DNA of 6,182 nucleotides from Nitrospirota bacterium (lineage in GTDB: Bacteria > Nitrospirota > Thermodesulfovibrionia > Thermodesulfovibrionales > Magnetobacteriaceae): positions 1 through 6,182 of the forward strand of contig JADGAE010000118.1 of the NCBI GenBank assembly GCA_015232165.1, given 5' to 3'. Both the position numbers and the translations under genes were made by a program. The notes under the pieces were generated by a model. It saw only the letters and a list, made by a program, of their open reading frames with translations, did not search any database and was not told the DNA's origin. Shown piece after piece: positions 1-5,765 of this stretch. Within the stretch, counting starts at the first letter, position 1, and each line of letters starts with the position of its first letter.

Positions 1-64
1 AAAAACAGTAAATAATGCTTCCCTGACGCCACCAAAAATTTATGCACCCGGCTCAGTATTTAAC

Positions 65-92
65 TTGACAATTATGATGGCATTGGTATATC
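65..92 (+). promoter_or_regulatory. Putative sigma-70 promoter
   Basis: A perfect -35 hexamer TTGACA (65-70) is followed after 16 bases by TATATC (87-92). The bases TGG directly before it form an extended -10 (TGN). The -10 matches the consensus at four of six positions. It would read toward the degraded repeat-protein gene, about 160 bases before the signal-peptide-like stretch. No transcript evidence is available. Confidence 0.4.
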
Positions 93-254
93 GTACTCTA
101 TGTATAAGAGTTTGGGGAATATATTAGGAAGTTTTAAGAATAGGGTGTCCGGCATGCCCATTGCACTCACTCCCTCCCCTTTATACTTTATCTCATTACC
201 ACCGAATAATTCAATATCTTATCTTTACCTCCCCTTTATTGCTGCCTATGGAAG

Positions 255-347
255 GTGAATGTTGTCCGGTTGTTGCTTGCGGCAATCTCCTTGGTTCTGG
301 CCGCCTTGCACAATTGGTTAATAGAATATCTCTACAACGACAATTAA
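255..347 (+). pseudogene. Signal-peptide-like fragment, probable decayed 5' end
   Basis: From a GTG at 255 this frame reads 30 codons to a TAA at 345-347 and begins MNVVRLLLAAISLVLAALHN. That is one Arg followed by a run of hydrophobic and small residues, as in a Sec signal peptide. It is in a different frame from the repeat-protein remnant downstream, so if the two were once one exported protein a frameshift and a stop have separated them. The only purine-rich Shine-Dalgarno-like bases (GGAAGG, 250-255) touch the GTG, which is too close for a normal start. A chance hydrophobic stretch is a real alternative. Confidence 0.25.
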
Positions 348-397
348 GAAATCAAACCGTTAAAAATAAAAAGTTTATATGTGCTACCGGTAGTTGA

Positions 398-1201
398 AGT
401 TACCGCATAAATCAACAGTTTTGGATAGAAAGTGACGTTGTAGGTATATTCAGGAACTCATTAACCGGTGAGATAGCAATGTGGTTTATGGGCAGCGATG
501 GGATTTCGCTCTCTGCCTCCAATCCACCGGCGATCATATCCACCCTCGATTCTTCCTGGCAGTTCAAGGGATATGGCAACTTTTACGGTAGCGCCAGGAA
601 GGATTGTATCTTATGGCAAAACTCCAATGATGGCGTACTGGCAATATGGCGCATGGACGGGACAAAGATATCTGCTACCGCTTCATTGCCAATCGTTAGT
701 GCTGAATGGCAGATAATAGCCGTTGCAGACCTTGCCGGCGACTCGGTGGACGATATTGTATGGCAGCAGGTAAACACCGGGCAGTTGTTAATATGGTTTA
801 TGAAAGACGGTGAAAGCATCAAGAGCACCTCTCTCGTGACGTATGGTGGCAATGAAGTTATCGTTGACGGAAGTTGGCAAATCAGGGGGGCATACACCTT
901 TGACGGTGATGCAATGGCTGATATGCTCTGGCAGAACACCACAACCGGAGAGGTGGTTATGTGGATAATGAATGGTGCAACGATTACGACAGTGTCTCCG
1001 GTAACGCACAATGGCACACCGATGCGCATTGGCCCCAGTTGGTTATACAGGGGATGGGGTTACTTTGACGCCGATAATAAAGCCGACATCCTTTGGCATA
1101 ATCCCGATAATGGGATAGTGGTCATATGGAACATGAACGGTTCGTCGATTTCAAGTGTAGCGATACCAGGCGTAGTTGGAGGTGAATGGTCAATACAGTA
1201 A
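398..1201 (+). pseudogene. Tryptophan-rich FG-GAP/VCBS-like repeat protein, 5'-truncated remnant
   Basis: The frame is open from 398 (just after the TGA at 395-397) to the TAA at 1199-1201, but the first ATG is at 479, inside a repeat unit. Numbered from that ATG (240 residues), four repeats begin with a W at residues 27, 77, 133 and 188, and a fifth starts at W237 just before the stop. Each has the pattern [SE]WQI - about 12 residues - D-I-L-W-Q-N - x(3-4) - G-x-[LV]-x-I-W-x-M-[ND]-G, with outer Trp at 46, 95, 151, 206 and 57, 106, 162, 217. Acidic loops such as FDGDAMAD and FDADNKAD resemble the calcium-binding FG-GAP loop. Codons 434-478 still encode the end of an earlier repeat (RNSLTGEIA before MWFM), so coding sequence extends upstream of the ATG, yet no start codon occurs in frame there. 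Such repeats build beta-propellers in secreted or surface proteins. The ending EWSIQ could be a natural C-terminus. An expressed short protein from 479 is possible, but no Shine-Dalgarno precedes it. Confidence 0.65.
554..1198 (+). repeat. Four tandem propeller-type protein repeats (about 49-56 codons each)
   Basis: The repeats start at the Trp codons at 557, 707, 875 and 1040, with a partial fifth at 1187. The intervals are 150, 168, 165 and 147 bases. They are conserved in protein pattern (WQI...DILWQN...GxxxIWxMxG) but clearly diverged in DNA, so this is an old duplication series and not a recent tandem expansion. The first repeat (FYGSARKD where the others have D-rich loops) is the least well kept. 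Confidence 0.7.
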
Positions 1202-1241
1202 CTTTAAACATACAGGTCGCGGTCCTGTAAACCCGTAGTGA

Positions 1242-1281
1242 CAACGGGGGGAGTCTTTATAGCAGAAGCTCCCCCTTGTTG
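1242..1281 (+). terminator. Hairpin downstream of the repeat-protein remnant, possible terminator
   Basis: The arms CAAC+GGGGGAG (1242-1245, 1247-1253) and CTCCCCC+GTTG (1269-1275, 1278-1281) pair around a 15-base loop, with one unpaired G against two unpaired T. It lies 41 bases after the stop codon. There is no run of T directly after it, so if it ends transcription it is not a classical intrinsic terminator. Confidence 0.4.
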
Positions 1282-1307
1282 GACTGCCTGGGGGATTTTG
1301 ATAAAAA

Positions 1308-1320
1308 CCTACGTTGTAGG
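1308..1320. repeat. Small perfect hairpin CCTAC-GTT-GTAGG
   Basis: A 5-bp perfect stem with a 3-base loop. Its right half belongs to a 20-base near-copy (17 identical) of 435-454, described in the findings. It may be the edge of a dispersed intergenic repeat. Confidence 0.35.
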
Positions 1321-1346
1321 GATAATCAGCCTGCTGTCAATAAGAT

Positions 1347-1449
1347 AAGAAGGGGTCAAGATGACTTCTTCGTGCCCGGGGCGGGTGCGCCCGCTGCGAC
1401 AAGATTGCGCCTTGCCCCTCCCCTTGCGGGGGGTTCTGAAGGGGGCACG
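1347..1449. repeat. GC-rich nested inverted-repeat block, possible dispersed intergenic element
   Basis: A bulged stem (AAGAA 1347-1351 with TTCTT 1366-1370, GTCA 1355-1358 with TGAC 1362-1365) is followed by a larger structure. CGTGCCC (1371-1377) pairs with GGGCACG (1443-1449), enclosing GGGCG/CGCCC and CCCC-TTGC-GGGG hairpins. The block is much richer in G and C than the sequence on either side and codes for nothing recognisable. REP-like elements and structured regulatory RNAs both look like this; the sequence alone does not decide. Confidence 0.45.
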
Positions 1450-1489
1450 GTAACGTCACTGTGACAGCGGAGCCGCCCCTTTCTTTTTT
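1439..1489 (+). terminator. Probable intrinsic terminator ahead of typA
   Basis: AAGGGG (1439-1444) can pair with CCCCTT (1476-1481) around an inner GTCA-CTG-TGAC hairpin (1455-1465), and a T-rich run TTCTTTTTT (1481-1489) follows at once. It would stop read-through from upstream just before the typA promoter. The 1439-1449 arm can instead pair with 1371-1377, so two folds compete. Confidence 0.5.
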
Positions 1490-1491
1490 GT

Positions 1492-1519
1492 ATTGCATGC
1501 AATCGAAACGTGCTATAAT
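1492..1519 (+). promoter_or_regulatory. typA promoter with extended -10 and 12-base palindrome
   Basis: TATAAT at 1514-1519 is a perfect -10 and is preceded by TGC, an extended -10. The best -35 candidate, TTGCAT (1493-1498), has only 15 bases of spacing. It lies inside the perfect palindrome ATTGCATGCAAT (1492-1503), which could bind a dimeric regulator. Transcription would start near 1526, leaving a leader of about 37 bases before the start codon. Confidence 0.65.
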
Positions 1520-1562
1520 AAATCACACGGAGTATTGTTAATAATTTTACGGAAGGAAAGGC

Positions 1563-3365
1563 ATGAAGCGAGAAGACCTGAGGAACATAGCAATAATAGC
1601 ACACGTAGACCACGGCAAGACCACGCTGGTTGATGCCATGTTTAAGCAATCCGGCATATACAGAGACAACGAGCGCGTACCGGACCGCGTTATGGACAAC
1701 ATAGACCTTGAGAGGGAACGAGGCATAACCATCATGGCCAAGAACACGGCGGTCTACTGCCAGGGTGTAAAGATAAACATCGTAGACACGCCCGGACATG
1801 CCGACTTTGGCGGCGAGGTGGAGCGCACCCTCAAGATGGTTGACGGCGTACTCCTGTTGGTTGATGCCTCCGAGGGACCGCTGCCGCAGACGAGGTTTGT
1901 GCTGAAGAAGGCTCTTGAACTGGGTCTGCCGCCCATTGTTGTGATCAACAAGATCGACAGACCCGATGCCCGTATACAGGCCGTCATCAACGAGATATTT
2001 GACCTGTTTATAGACCTTGATGCCGGTGAGGGACAACTGGAGTTCCCGATCATATACACCAACGCGCGCGCCGGTATCGCGATGCGCGAAATGGGCGATA
2101 CATCGGACAGCCTGCAACCGTTGTTTGAGGCCATACTCAAGATAATCCCGGCCCCCGATGACCTCAAAGACAGCCAACTGCAGGTGTTGGTAACCAACAT
2201 AGACTACAACGACTACGTCGGAAGGCTTGCCATTGGGCGTATCTTCTCCGGCACGGTCAAGGTCGGGGACCACGTCTCGATGGTAAGAAACACCAAGGAG
2301 GTAATCAAGACCAAGGTCACCTCCATGTACACGTTTGAGGGGCTTGACAGGATCGAAACCAGGGAGGCCTTCTGCGGGGACATCATTGCCCTTGCAGGCA
2401 TCGAGGGGATAAACATTGGCGACACCATTGCCGATTACGAAAATCCAAAGGCCATGCCCACGATCCATGTTGATGAGCCTACAATATCGATGGTGTTTTC
2501 GATCAACACCTCGCCATTTGCAGGCAAGGAGGGCAAGTACGTGACCTCCAGGAACCTGCGCGACAGGCTTACCAAGGAGCTGTTGTACAATGTCTCTATA
2601 CGTGTCAACTTTGACAACATGGACTCCTTTGAGGTCATGGGGCGTGGTGAGCTACAACTGGCCATACTCATTGAAATGATGCGCCGTGAGGGCTACGAAC
2701 TCTCCGTAGCCATGCCCACGACCATCACCAAGGAGGTCAACGGTCAAGTGCATGAACCGATGGAAATGCTTGTCATCGACGTCCCCGAGGACTACGTCGG
2801 TGTGGTCAGCAAGCTCATCGGCATGAGGAAGGGGCGAATGTACAAGATGAACAACAACGGCTATGGCAGGGTAAGACTCGACTTTCGTATCCCTTCTCGC
2901 GGTCTGATAGGTTTTCGCAATCAGTTTCTGTCAGACACGCGTGGCACCGGCCTGATAAATCACCTCTTTGACGGCTACGAGCCTTGGCATGGCCCCATTA
3001 CCAAGCGACAGACCGGGGCGTTGGTGGCAGACAGAGTGGGGAAATCTACCGGTTATGCCCTGTTTCATCTTCAGCCCCGAGGCACGCTGTTCATAAGGGA
3101 AAATACGCCCGTGTACGAAGGCATGGTGATTGGTGAAAATGCCAAGGAAAACGACATGGACGTGAATGTAACAAAGGAGAAAAAGCTCACCAACATACGT
3201 GCCTCCGGCTCGGACGACGCCCTCTTGCTTATCCCCCCGCGGATGATGAACCTCGACAACGCCCTGGAGTTCATAAAAGAGGACGAACTGGTAGAGGTCA
3301 CCCCCAACTCCATCCGCCTAAGGAAAAAAGTCCTCCAGGCCAACAAACGCCCAAAAAACCACTAA
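1563..3365 (+). CDS. typA: Translational GTPase TypA/BipA
   Basis: TypA/BipA is an EF-G-like GTPase that binds the ribosome and helps 50S assembly and growth under cold or stress in the bacteria studied. All GTPase motifs are visible: G1 AHVDHGKT (13-20), G2 RGIT (53-56), G3 DTPGHADF (75-82) and G4 NKID (129-132). His79 after DTPG is the usual catalytic His. The G5 site reads TNARAG (165-170), with Asn where Ser-Ala is usual. Domain II, an EF-G-like domain and the BipA-specific C-terminal part follow, including SRGLIGFR (445-452) and the lysine-rich C-terminal region. The length of 600 residues is normal for the family (about 600-610). The start is supported by GGAAGGAAAGG just upstream. The gene lies alone between terminators and uses ATA codons often. 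Confidence 0.97.
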   Translation: MKREDLRNIAIIAHVDHGKTTLVDAMFKQSGIYRDNERVPDRVMDNIDLERERGITIMAKNTAVYCQGVKINIVDTPGHADFGGEVERTLKMVDGVLLLVDASEGPLPQTRFVLKKALELGLPPIVVINKIDRPDARIQAVINEIFDLFIDLDAGEGQLEFPIIYTNARAGIAMREMGDTSDSLQPLFEAILKIIPAPDDLKDSQLQVLVTNIDYNDYVGRLAIGRIFSGTVKVGDHVSMVRNTKEVIKTKVTSMYTFEGLDRIETREAFCGDIIALAGIEGINIGDTIADYENPKAMPTIHVDEPTISMVFSINTSPFAGKEGKYVTSRNLRDRLTKELLYNVSIRVNFDNMDSFEVMGRGELQLAILIEMMRREGYELSVAMPTTITKEVNGQVHEPMEMLVIDVPEDYVGVVSKLIGMRKGRMYKMNNNGYGRVRLDFRIPSRGLIGFRNQFLSDTRGTGLINHLFDGYEPWHGPITKRQTGALVADRVGKSTGYALFHLQPRGTLFIRENTPVYEGMVIGENAKENDMDVNVTKEKKLTNIRASGSDDALLLIPPRMMNLDNALEFIKEDELVEVTPNSIRLRKKVLQANKRPKNH

Positions 3366-3385
3366 AAAAAAGATAGATAAAAAAA

Positions 3386-3443
3386 GGAGGGCGGCTCCGC
3401 CCGCACGGCGGGTGTTTCCGCACCCCCTTCTTTCTTCGTTTTG
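3386..3443 (+). terminator. GC-rich terminator after typA, possibly bidirectional
   Basis: Two adjacent hairpins, GGGCGG/CCGCCC (3389-3394, 3397-3402) and GGGTG/CACCC (3410-3414, 3421-3425), are followed by the pyrimidine-rich CTTCTTTCTTCGTTTT. The A-rich stretch before them (3364-3385) would serve as a U-tract for transcripts from the other side. It starts 21 bases after the typA stop codon. Confidence 0.65.
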
Positions 3444-3552
3444 AATGGGCAGGTACTTTATTTTCACGGTAAATCTGCTATATAAAGAGGATACAATAAC
3501 AAATTCATTAAGCCATCATCAAGTTTTGTTTTTTGGGGAGTGCACTTCACAC

Positions 3553-3593
3553 TTGACTAACATAACATTGCTAACTATACTATAAGTGTATAG
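3553..3593 (+). promoter_or_regulatory. Kinase promoter with inverted repeat over the -10
   Basis: TTGACT (3553-3558), 17 bases, then TATACT (3576-3581) is close to the sigma-70 consensus with ideal spacing. Transcription would start near 3588, about 105 bases before the kinase. The -10 overlaps the inverted repeat CTATAC (3575-3580) / GTATAG (3588-3593) with a 7-base centre, placed where a repressor would block initiation. Confidence 0.65.
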
Positions 3594-3613
3594 AGCTTAA
3601 AACCATTTCGACA

Positions 3614-3691
3614 ATGGAGGCCGTCAAAAAAAAAAGAGTTAGAGAACACGGAAACGCTTGTTTAGGAATTTTACAAGATAACCTAATTTAA
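3614..3691 (+). CDS. Possible 25-residue leader peptide upstream of the kinase
   Basis: An ATG at 3614 opens 25 codons (MEAVKKKRVREHGNACLGIL then QDNLI) ending in TAA at 3689-3691, two bases before the kinase ATG. Codons 5-8 lie in a run of ten A (3626-3635), giving three Lys and an Arg. It falls inside the expected mRNA leader. No good Shine-Dalgarno precedes it and no family is recognised. If translated, its ribosomes would end beside the kinase start, which itself lacks a Shine-Dalgarno, so translational coupling is possible. A short ORF of this length arises easily by chance. Confidence 0.25.
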   Translation: MEAVKKKRVREHGNACLGILQDNLI

Positions 3692-3693
3692 TT

Positions 3694-5376
3694 ATGAACT
3701 TTAAAAAAATATTTATACTCAATATCATGCCAATTATAATCTTTTTCTTTATTGCAATAATTGGTTTTATCTACATTGACGAAATAGATAAGCGTATTTT
3801 ATCTGAACATAAAAGGGATTTAATAGAGGTAACAGCATCCATAGCCTACACTATAGAAAGACAATTAAACCAATCTTTGTTTGCGACATATACACTTGCA
3901 TCTTTTATCAGTCAGTTTGGCAAGATTAACAATTTTGACAAATTAGCCTCGGATATACTGAAGCATTCTGATGGTATAAGCTCTTTGCAACTTGCTAAAG
4001 ATGGAATAGTTTCGGAGATATTTCCCCTTAAGGGAAATGAAAAGGCTATAGGACATAATCTGCTAAAAGACCCGAAACGTAGGACTGAAGCCTTTTACAC
4101 TATACAAGAGAAGAAATTAACACTTGCGGGTCCTTTTGTGCTTGTTCAAGGAGGCGTGGGGGTAATTGGCAGACTTCCAATATTTGTCAAAGACTCGGAA
4201 GGGAATGAAATATTTTGGGGCTTTAGCATTGTGCTTATCAAATTAGAGGATCTATTAAAGTCCGCCAAGATAGACAAATTGGCTGAAAAAGGCTATTCTT
4301 TTCAACTCTCACGGATAAACCCGGATACTCTGAAAGAGGAGATATTTGCCGGTAATACAGATGAAAAGATGGACTCGCCTGTTAGTTTTTCTTTTGATGT
4401 TCCAAATGGAATCTGGACATTAACATTGGATATGAGAAAAGATAAACACATTGTATCTGCAACCTATCAGGCTTATTTTTTTATTGTACTAACAAGTGGA
4501 ATTATAGGTTTTCTAATTTTTATTGTCCTAAAAAGAAATGAACAGTTGAAAACAAGTAATGAAGAATTAACGGAACGGGTTCGTCGGGAAGTTACCATAC
4601 GAATGCAAAATGAACAATTACTTGTACAACAGTCAAAGATGGCTGCAATGGGTGAGATGATTTCGGTAATAGCCCATCAGTGGAAGCAGCCCTTAAGTGC
4701 CATATCAATCCTTATCCAGGATTTTAAAGACGCTTATGATTTTAACGAAATTAATAGAGAATATGTTGATGGTTTTGTCAAAAACGTATTAGAACAAATA
4801 GTTTTTATGTCAAAGACAATAGACGATTTCAGGAACTTTTTAAAACCGTCAAAAAATAAGGAATCCTTTAATGTCAAAGCTGCAATTGCTGATGTTTTGT
4901 CCATACTATCAGGTCAATTAAGAAACATAAACATTACCTGGAAAGTTAAATGTAATATACACGATAAGGTTTTTACAAGATTATCGGATATAGCTCTTTG
5001 TAATGAGACTCTTATAACAGGTTACCCAAATGAGTTTAAACATGTAATCCTAAATATATTGAGTAACTCAAAAGATGCGATAATGGAAAAAAGACGCCAA
5101 AAGATGGTAGACGAAGGACAGGAGGGGTTGATAAATATGGAAATCAGTAGTAGGAACGGTAAAGTAATAGTGAGAATAGATGATAATGGAATAGGTATTC
5201 CGGATAATATTTTAGAGCGGATTTTTGAACCCTACTTTACTACTAAAGAGGCAGATAAAGGCACAGGGATTGGTCTATACATGGCCAGAACAATAATAGA
5301 AAAGAACATGAACGGAACTCTGTCAGCAAAAAACACTGACTTGGGAGCAATGTTCATAATAGAAATGCAATCATAA
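3694..5376 (+). CDS. Membrane histidine kinase with CHASE sensor domain
   Basis: A two-component sensor kinase of 560 residues: it should autophosphorylate on His and pass the phosphate to a response regulator in answer to an external signal. Membrane helix 1 spans about 6-28. An extracytoplasmic CHASE domain follows (about 40-240; LQLAKDGIVSEIFP from 98 and LVQGGVGVIGRLPIF at 150-164 are typical). Membrane helix 2 is 260-279 and a coiled-coil linker about 282-322. The H-box is AAMGEMISVIAHQWKQPLSA with phosphoacceptor His328. The ATPase domain has its N-box at 450-463 (Asn454, Asn458), G1 DDNGIGI (496-502), F-box IFEPYFTTK (510-518) and G2 GTGIG (523-527). All catalytic boxes are intact; there is no HAMP, PAS or receiver domain. 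The ligand is unknown. No Shine-Dalgarno precedes the ATG, yet the start gives a complete first helix; the next ATG (residue 12) would cut into it. The gene is strikingly AT-rich and no regulator gene is adjacent. Confidence 0.93.
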   Translation: MNFKKIFILNIMPIIIFFFIAIIGFIYIDEIDKRILSEHKRDLIEVTASIAYTIERQLNQSLFATYTLASFISQFGKINNFDKLASDILKHSDGISSLQLAKDGIVSEIFPLKGNEKAIGHNLLKDPKRRTEAFYTIQEKKLTLAGPFVLVQGGVGVIGRLPIFVKDSEGNEIFWGFSIVLIKLEDLLKSAKIDKLAEKGYSFQLSRINPDTLKEEIFAGNTDEKMDSPVSFSFDVPNGIWTLTLDMRKDKHIVSATYQAYFFIVLTSGIIGFLIFIVLKRNEQLKTSNEELTERVRREVTIRMQNEQLLVQQSKMAAMGEMISVIAHQWKQPLSAISILIQDFKDAYDFNEINREYVDGFVKNVLEQIVFMSKTIDDFRNFLKPSKNKESFNVKAAIADVLSILSGQLRNINITWKVKCNIHDKVFTRLSDIALCNETLITGYPNEFKHVILNILSNSKDAIMEKRRQKMVDEGQEGLINMEISSRNGKVIVRIDDNGIGIPDNILERIFEPYFTTKEADKGTGIGLYMARTIIEKNMNGTLSAKNTDLGAMFIIEMQS

Positions 5377-5387
5377 CTTATGCAGAT

Positions 5388-5765
5388 TTGAATCTACGAC
5401 GGGTCATTAATCACGCCACGGTTGCCGATCTTGTCTTGCTGTGCACCCTGCTGGTAATAACCGCTGCTGCGACCGTATTTGTCTCCGTGGTTATGCCCAG
5501 GGGGTCTGAGGTCACCATAGAGATCGATAACAAGGTTGTTTATCGGTTGTCCCTGGACACTGACAGGGAGTTTAGCATTGGTGCAATGACGGTTGAGATA
5601 AAGGGGGCCAGGGTGCGGGTTAAACATGCCGATTGCCCCAACAAACTCTGCGTAAAACAGGGGTGGATAGACAGGGGGGCCATCATATGTCTGCCCAACC
5701 GGGTGGTGATATCCGTGCATGATCACATGCACAGGCAGCAGGGGGTTGATGCAACAACGGGATAA
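5388..5765 (+). CDS. NusG domain II-containing membrane-anchored protein
   Basis: A 125-residue protein with one N-terminal membrane helix (about 10-36) and then a small beta-rich domain of the NusG-II type (about 40-112). The family signature is clear: EIDNKVVYRLSL, then ADCPNKLCVKQGWI with Cys83 and Cys88, then IICLPNRVVI with Cys101. The fold resembles NusG domain II, but the N-terminal NusG transcription domain is absent, so it is not an elongation factor; its role is not established. Genes of this family often sit beside Gx-transporter genes and electron-transfer or FMN-protein genes, as here. The start is a TTG without Shine-Dalgarno, 11 bases after the kinase stop; the frame is open back to 5340 but holds no ATG or GTG. 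The ATG at 5380 is in another frame and stops after three codons. The length is normal for the family, so the protein looks complete. Confidence 0.85.
   Translation: MNLRRVINHATVADLVLLCTLLVITAAATVFVSVVMPRGSEVTIEIDNKVVYRLSLDTDREFSIGAMTVEIKGARVRVKHADCPNKLCVKQGWIDRGAIICLPNRVVISVHDHMHRQQGVDATTG

Larger units (their letters stand above)
1..397. other. AT-rich region without an intact gene
   Basis: I find no convincing intact gene here. A 78-codon open stretch at 161-397 has no recognisable domain and low-complexity beginnings, so I do not call it a gene. The region holds a promoter-like site (65-92), an 11-base direct repeat CCTCCCCTTTA at 173-183 and 228-238, a short signal-peptide-like reading at 255-347 and a small inverted repeat (CGGTA/TACCG, 388-405) that encloses the TGA at 395-397. 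The most likely reading is the decayed 5' region of the repeat-protein remnant that follows. Confidence 0.5.
1202..1562. other. Structured intergenic region upstream of typA
   Basis: No gene is supported in these 361 bases. From left to right they hold: a small inverted repeat ACAGG/CCTGT (1212-1228); a larger hairpin (1242-1281) with a competing pairing CCCGT/ACGGG (1232-1248); CCTAC-GTT-GTAGG (1308-1320); a bulged stem AAGAA-GGG-GTCA/TGAC-TTCTT (1347-1370); a GC-rich block closed by CGTGCCC/GGGCACG (1371-1449); a probable terminator (1439-1489); the palindrome ATTGCATGCAAT (1492-1503); and the typA promoter and ribosome-binding site. The short open frames that cross it follow the GC-rich block and look accidental. 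Confidence 0.6.
3366..3693. other. Intergenic region between typA and the kinase
   Basis: These 328 bases begin with the GC-rich terminator and turn AT-rich from about 3440, the composition of the kinase gene. From 3444 to about 3550 I see nothing recognisable. A strong promoter (3553-3581) and a possible 25-codon leader ORF (3614-3691) occupy the rest. Confidence 0.6.

Noticed and set aside
173..238. 11-base direct repeat CCTCCCCTTTA as an element boundary or iteron
   Set aside because: Only two copies, low complexity and no further structure; chance or local slippage suffices.
161..397. 78-codon plus-strand frame as an independent gene
   Set aside because: No Shine-Dalgarno, no known domain and an unlikely composition; it is in frame with the repeat remnant, and the alternative frame from 255 looks more protein-like.
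583..1029. 148-codon minus-strand frame over the repeat-protein remnant
   Set aside because: It mirrors the forward repeat periodicity and shows no domain of its own; the forward frame carries the conserved Trp pattern.
1276..1464. 62-codon plus-strand frame between the remnant and typA
   Set aside because: It starts at a TTG inside a hairpin and runs through a GC-rich structured repeat; the Ala/Gly/Pro-rich sequence reflects base composition.
1202..1562. tRNA, small-RNA gene or CRISPR array in the structured intergenic region
   Set aside because: No cloverleaf with an anticodon arm and CCA-like end, and no regularly spaced repeats, can be made out; the inverted repeats are irregular.
1356..2468. 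370-codon open frame on the minus strand across the 5' part of typA
   Set aside because: It lies antisense to a clearly conserved gene, has no recognisable domain and begins inside typA; it is a by-product of typA codon use.
5380..5391. ATG at 5380 as start of the NusG-II gene
   Set aside because: It is in another frame and meets TGA after three codons.
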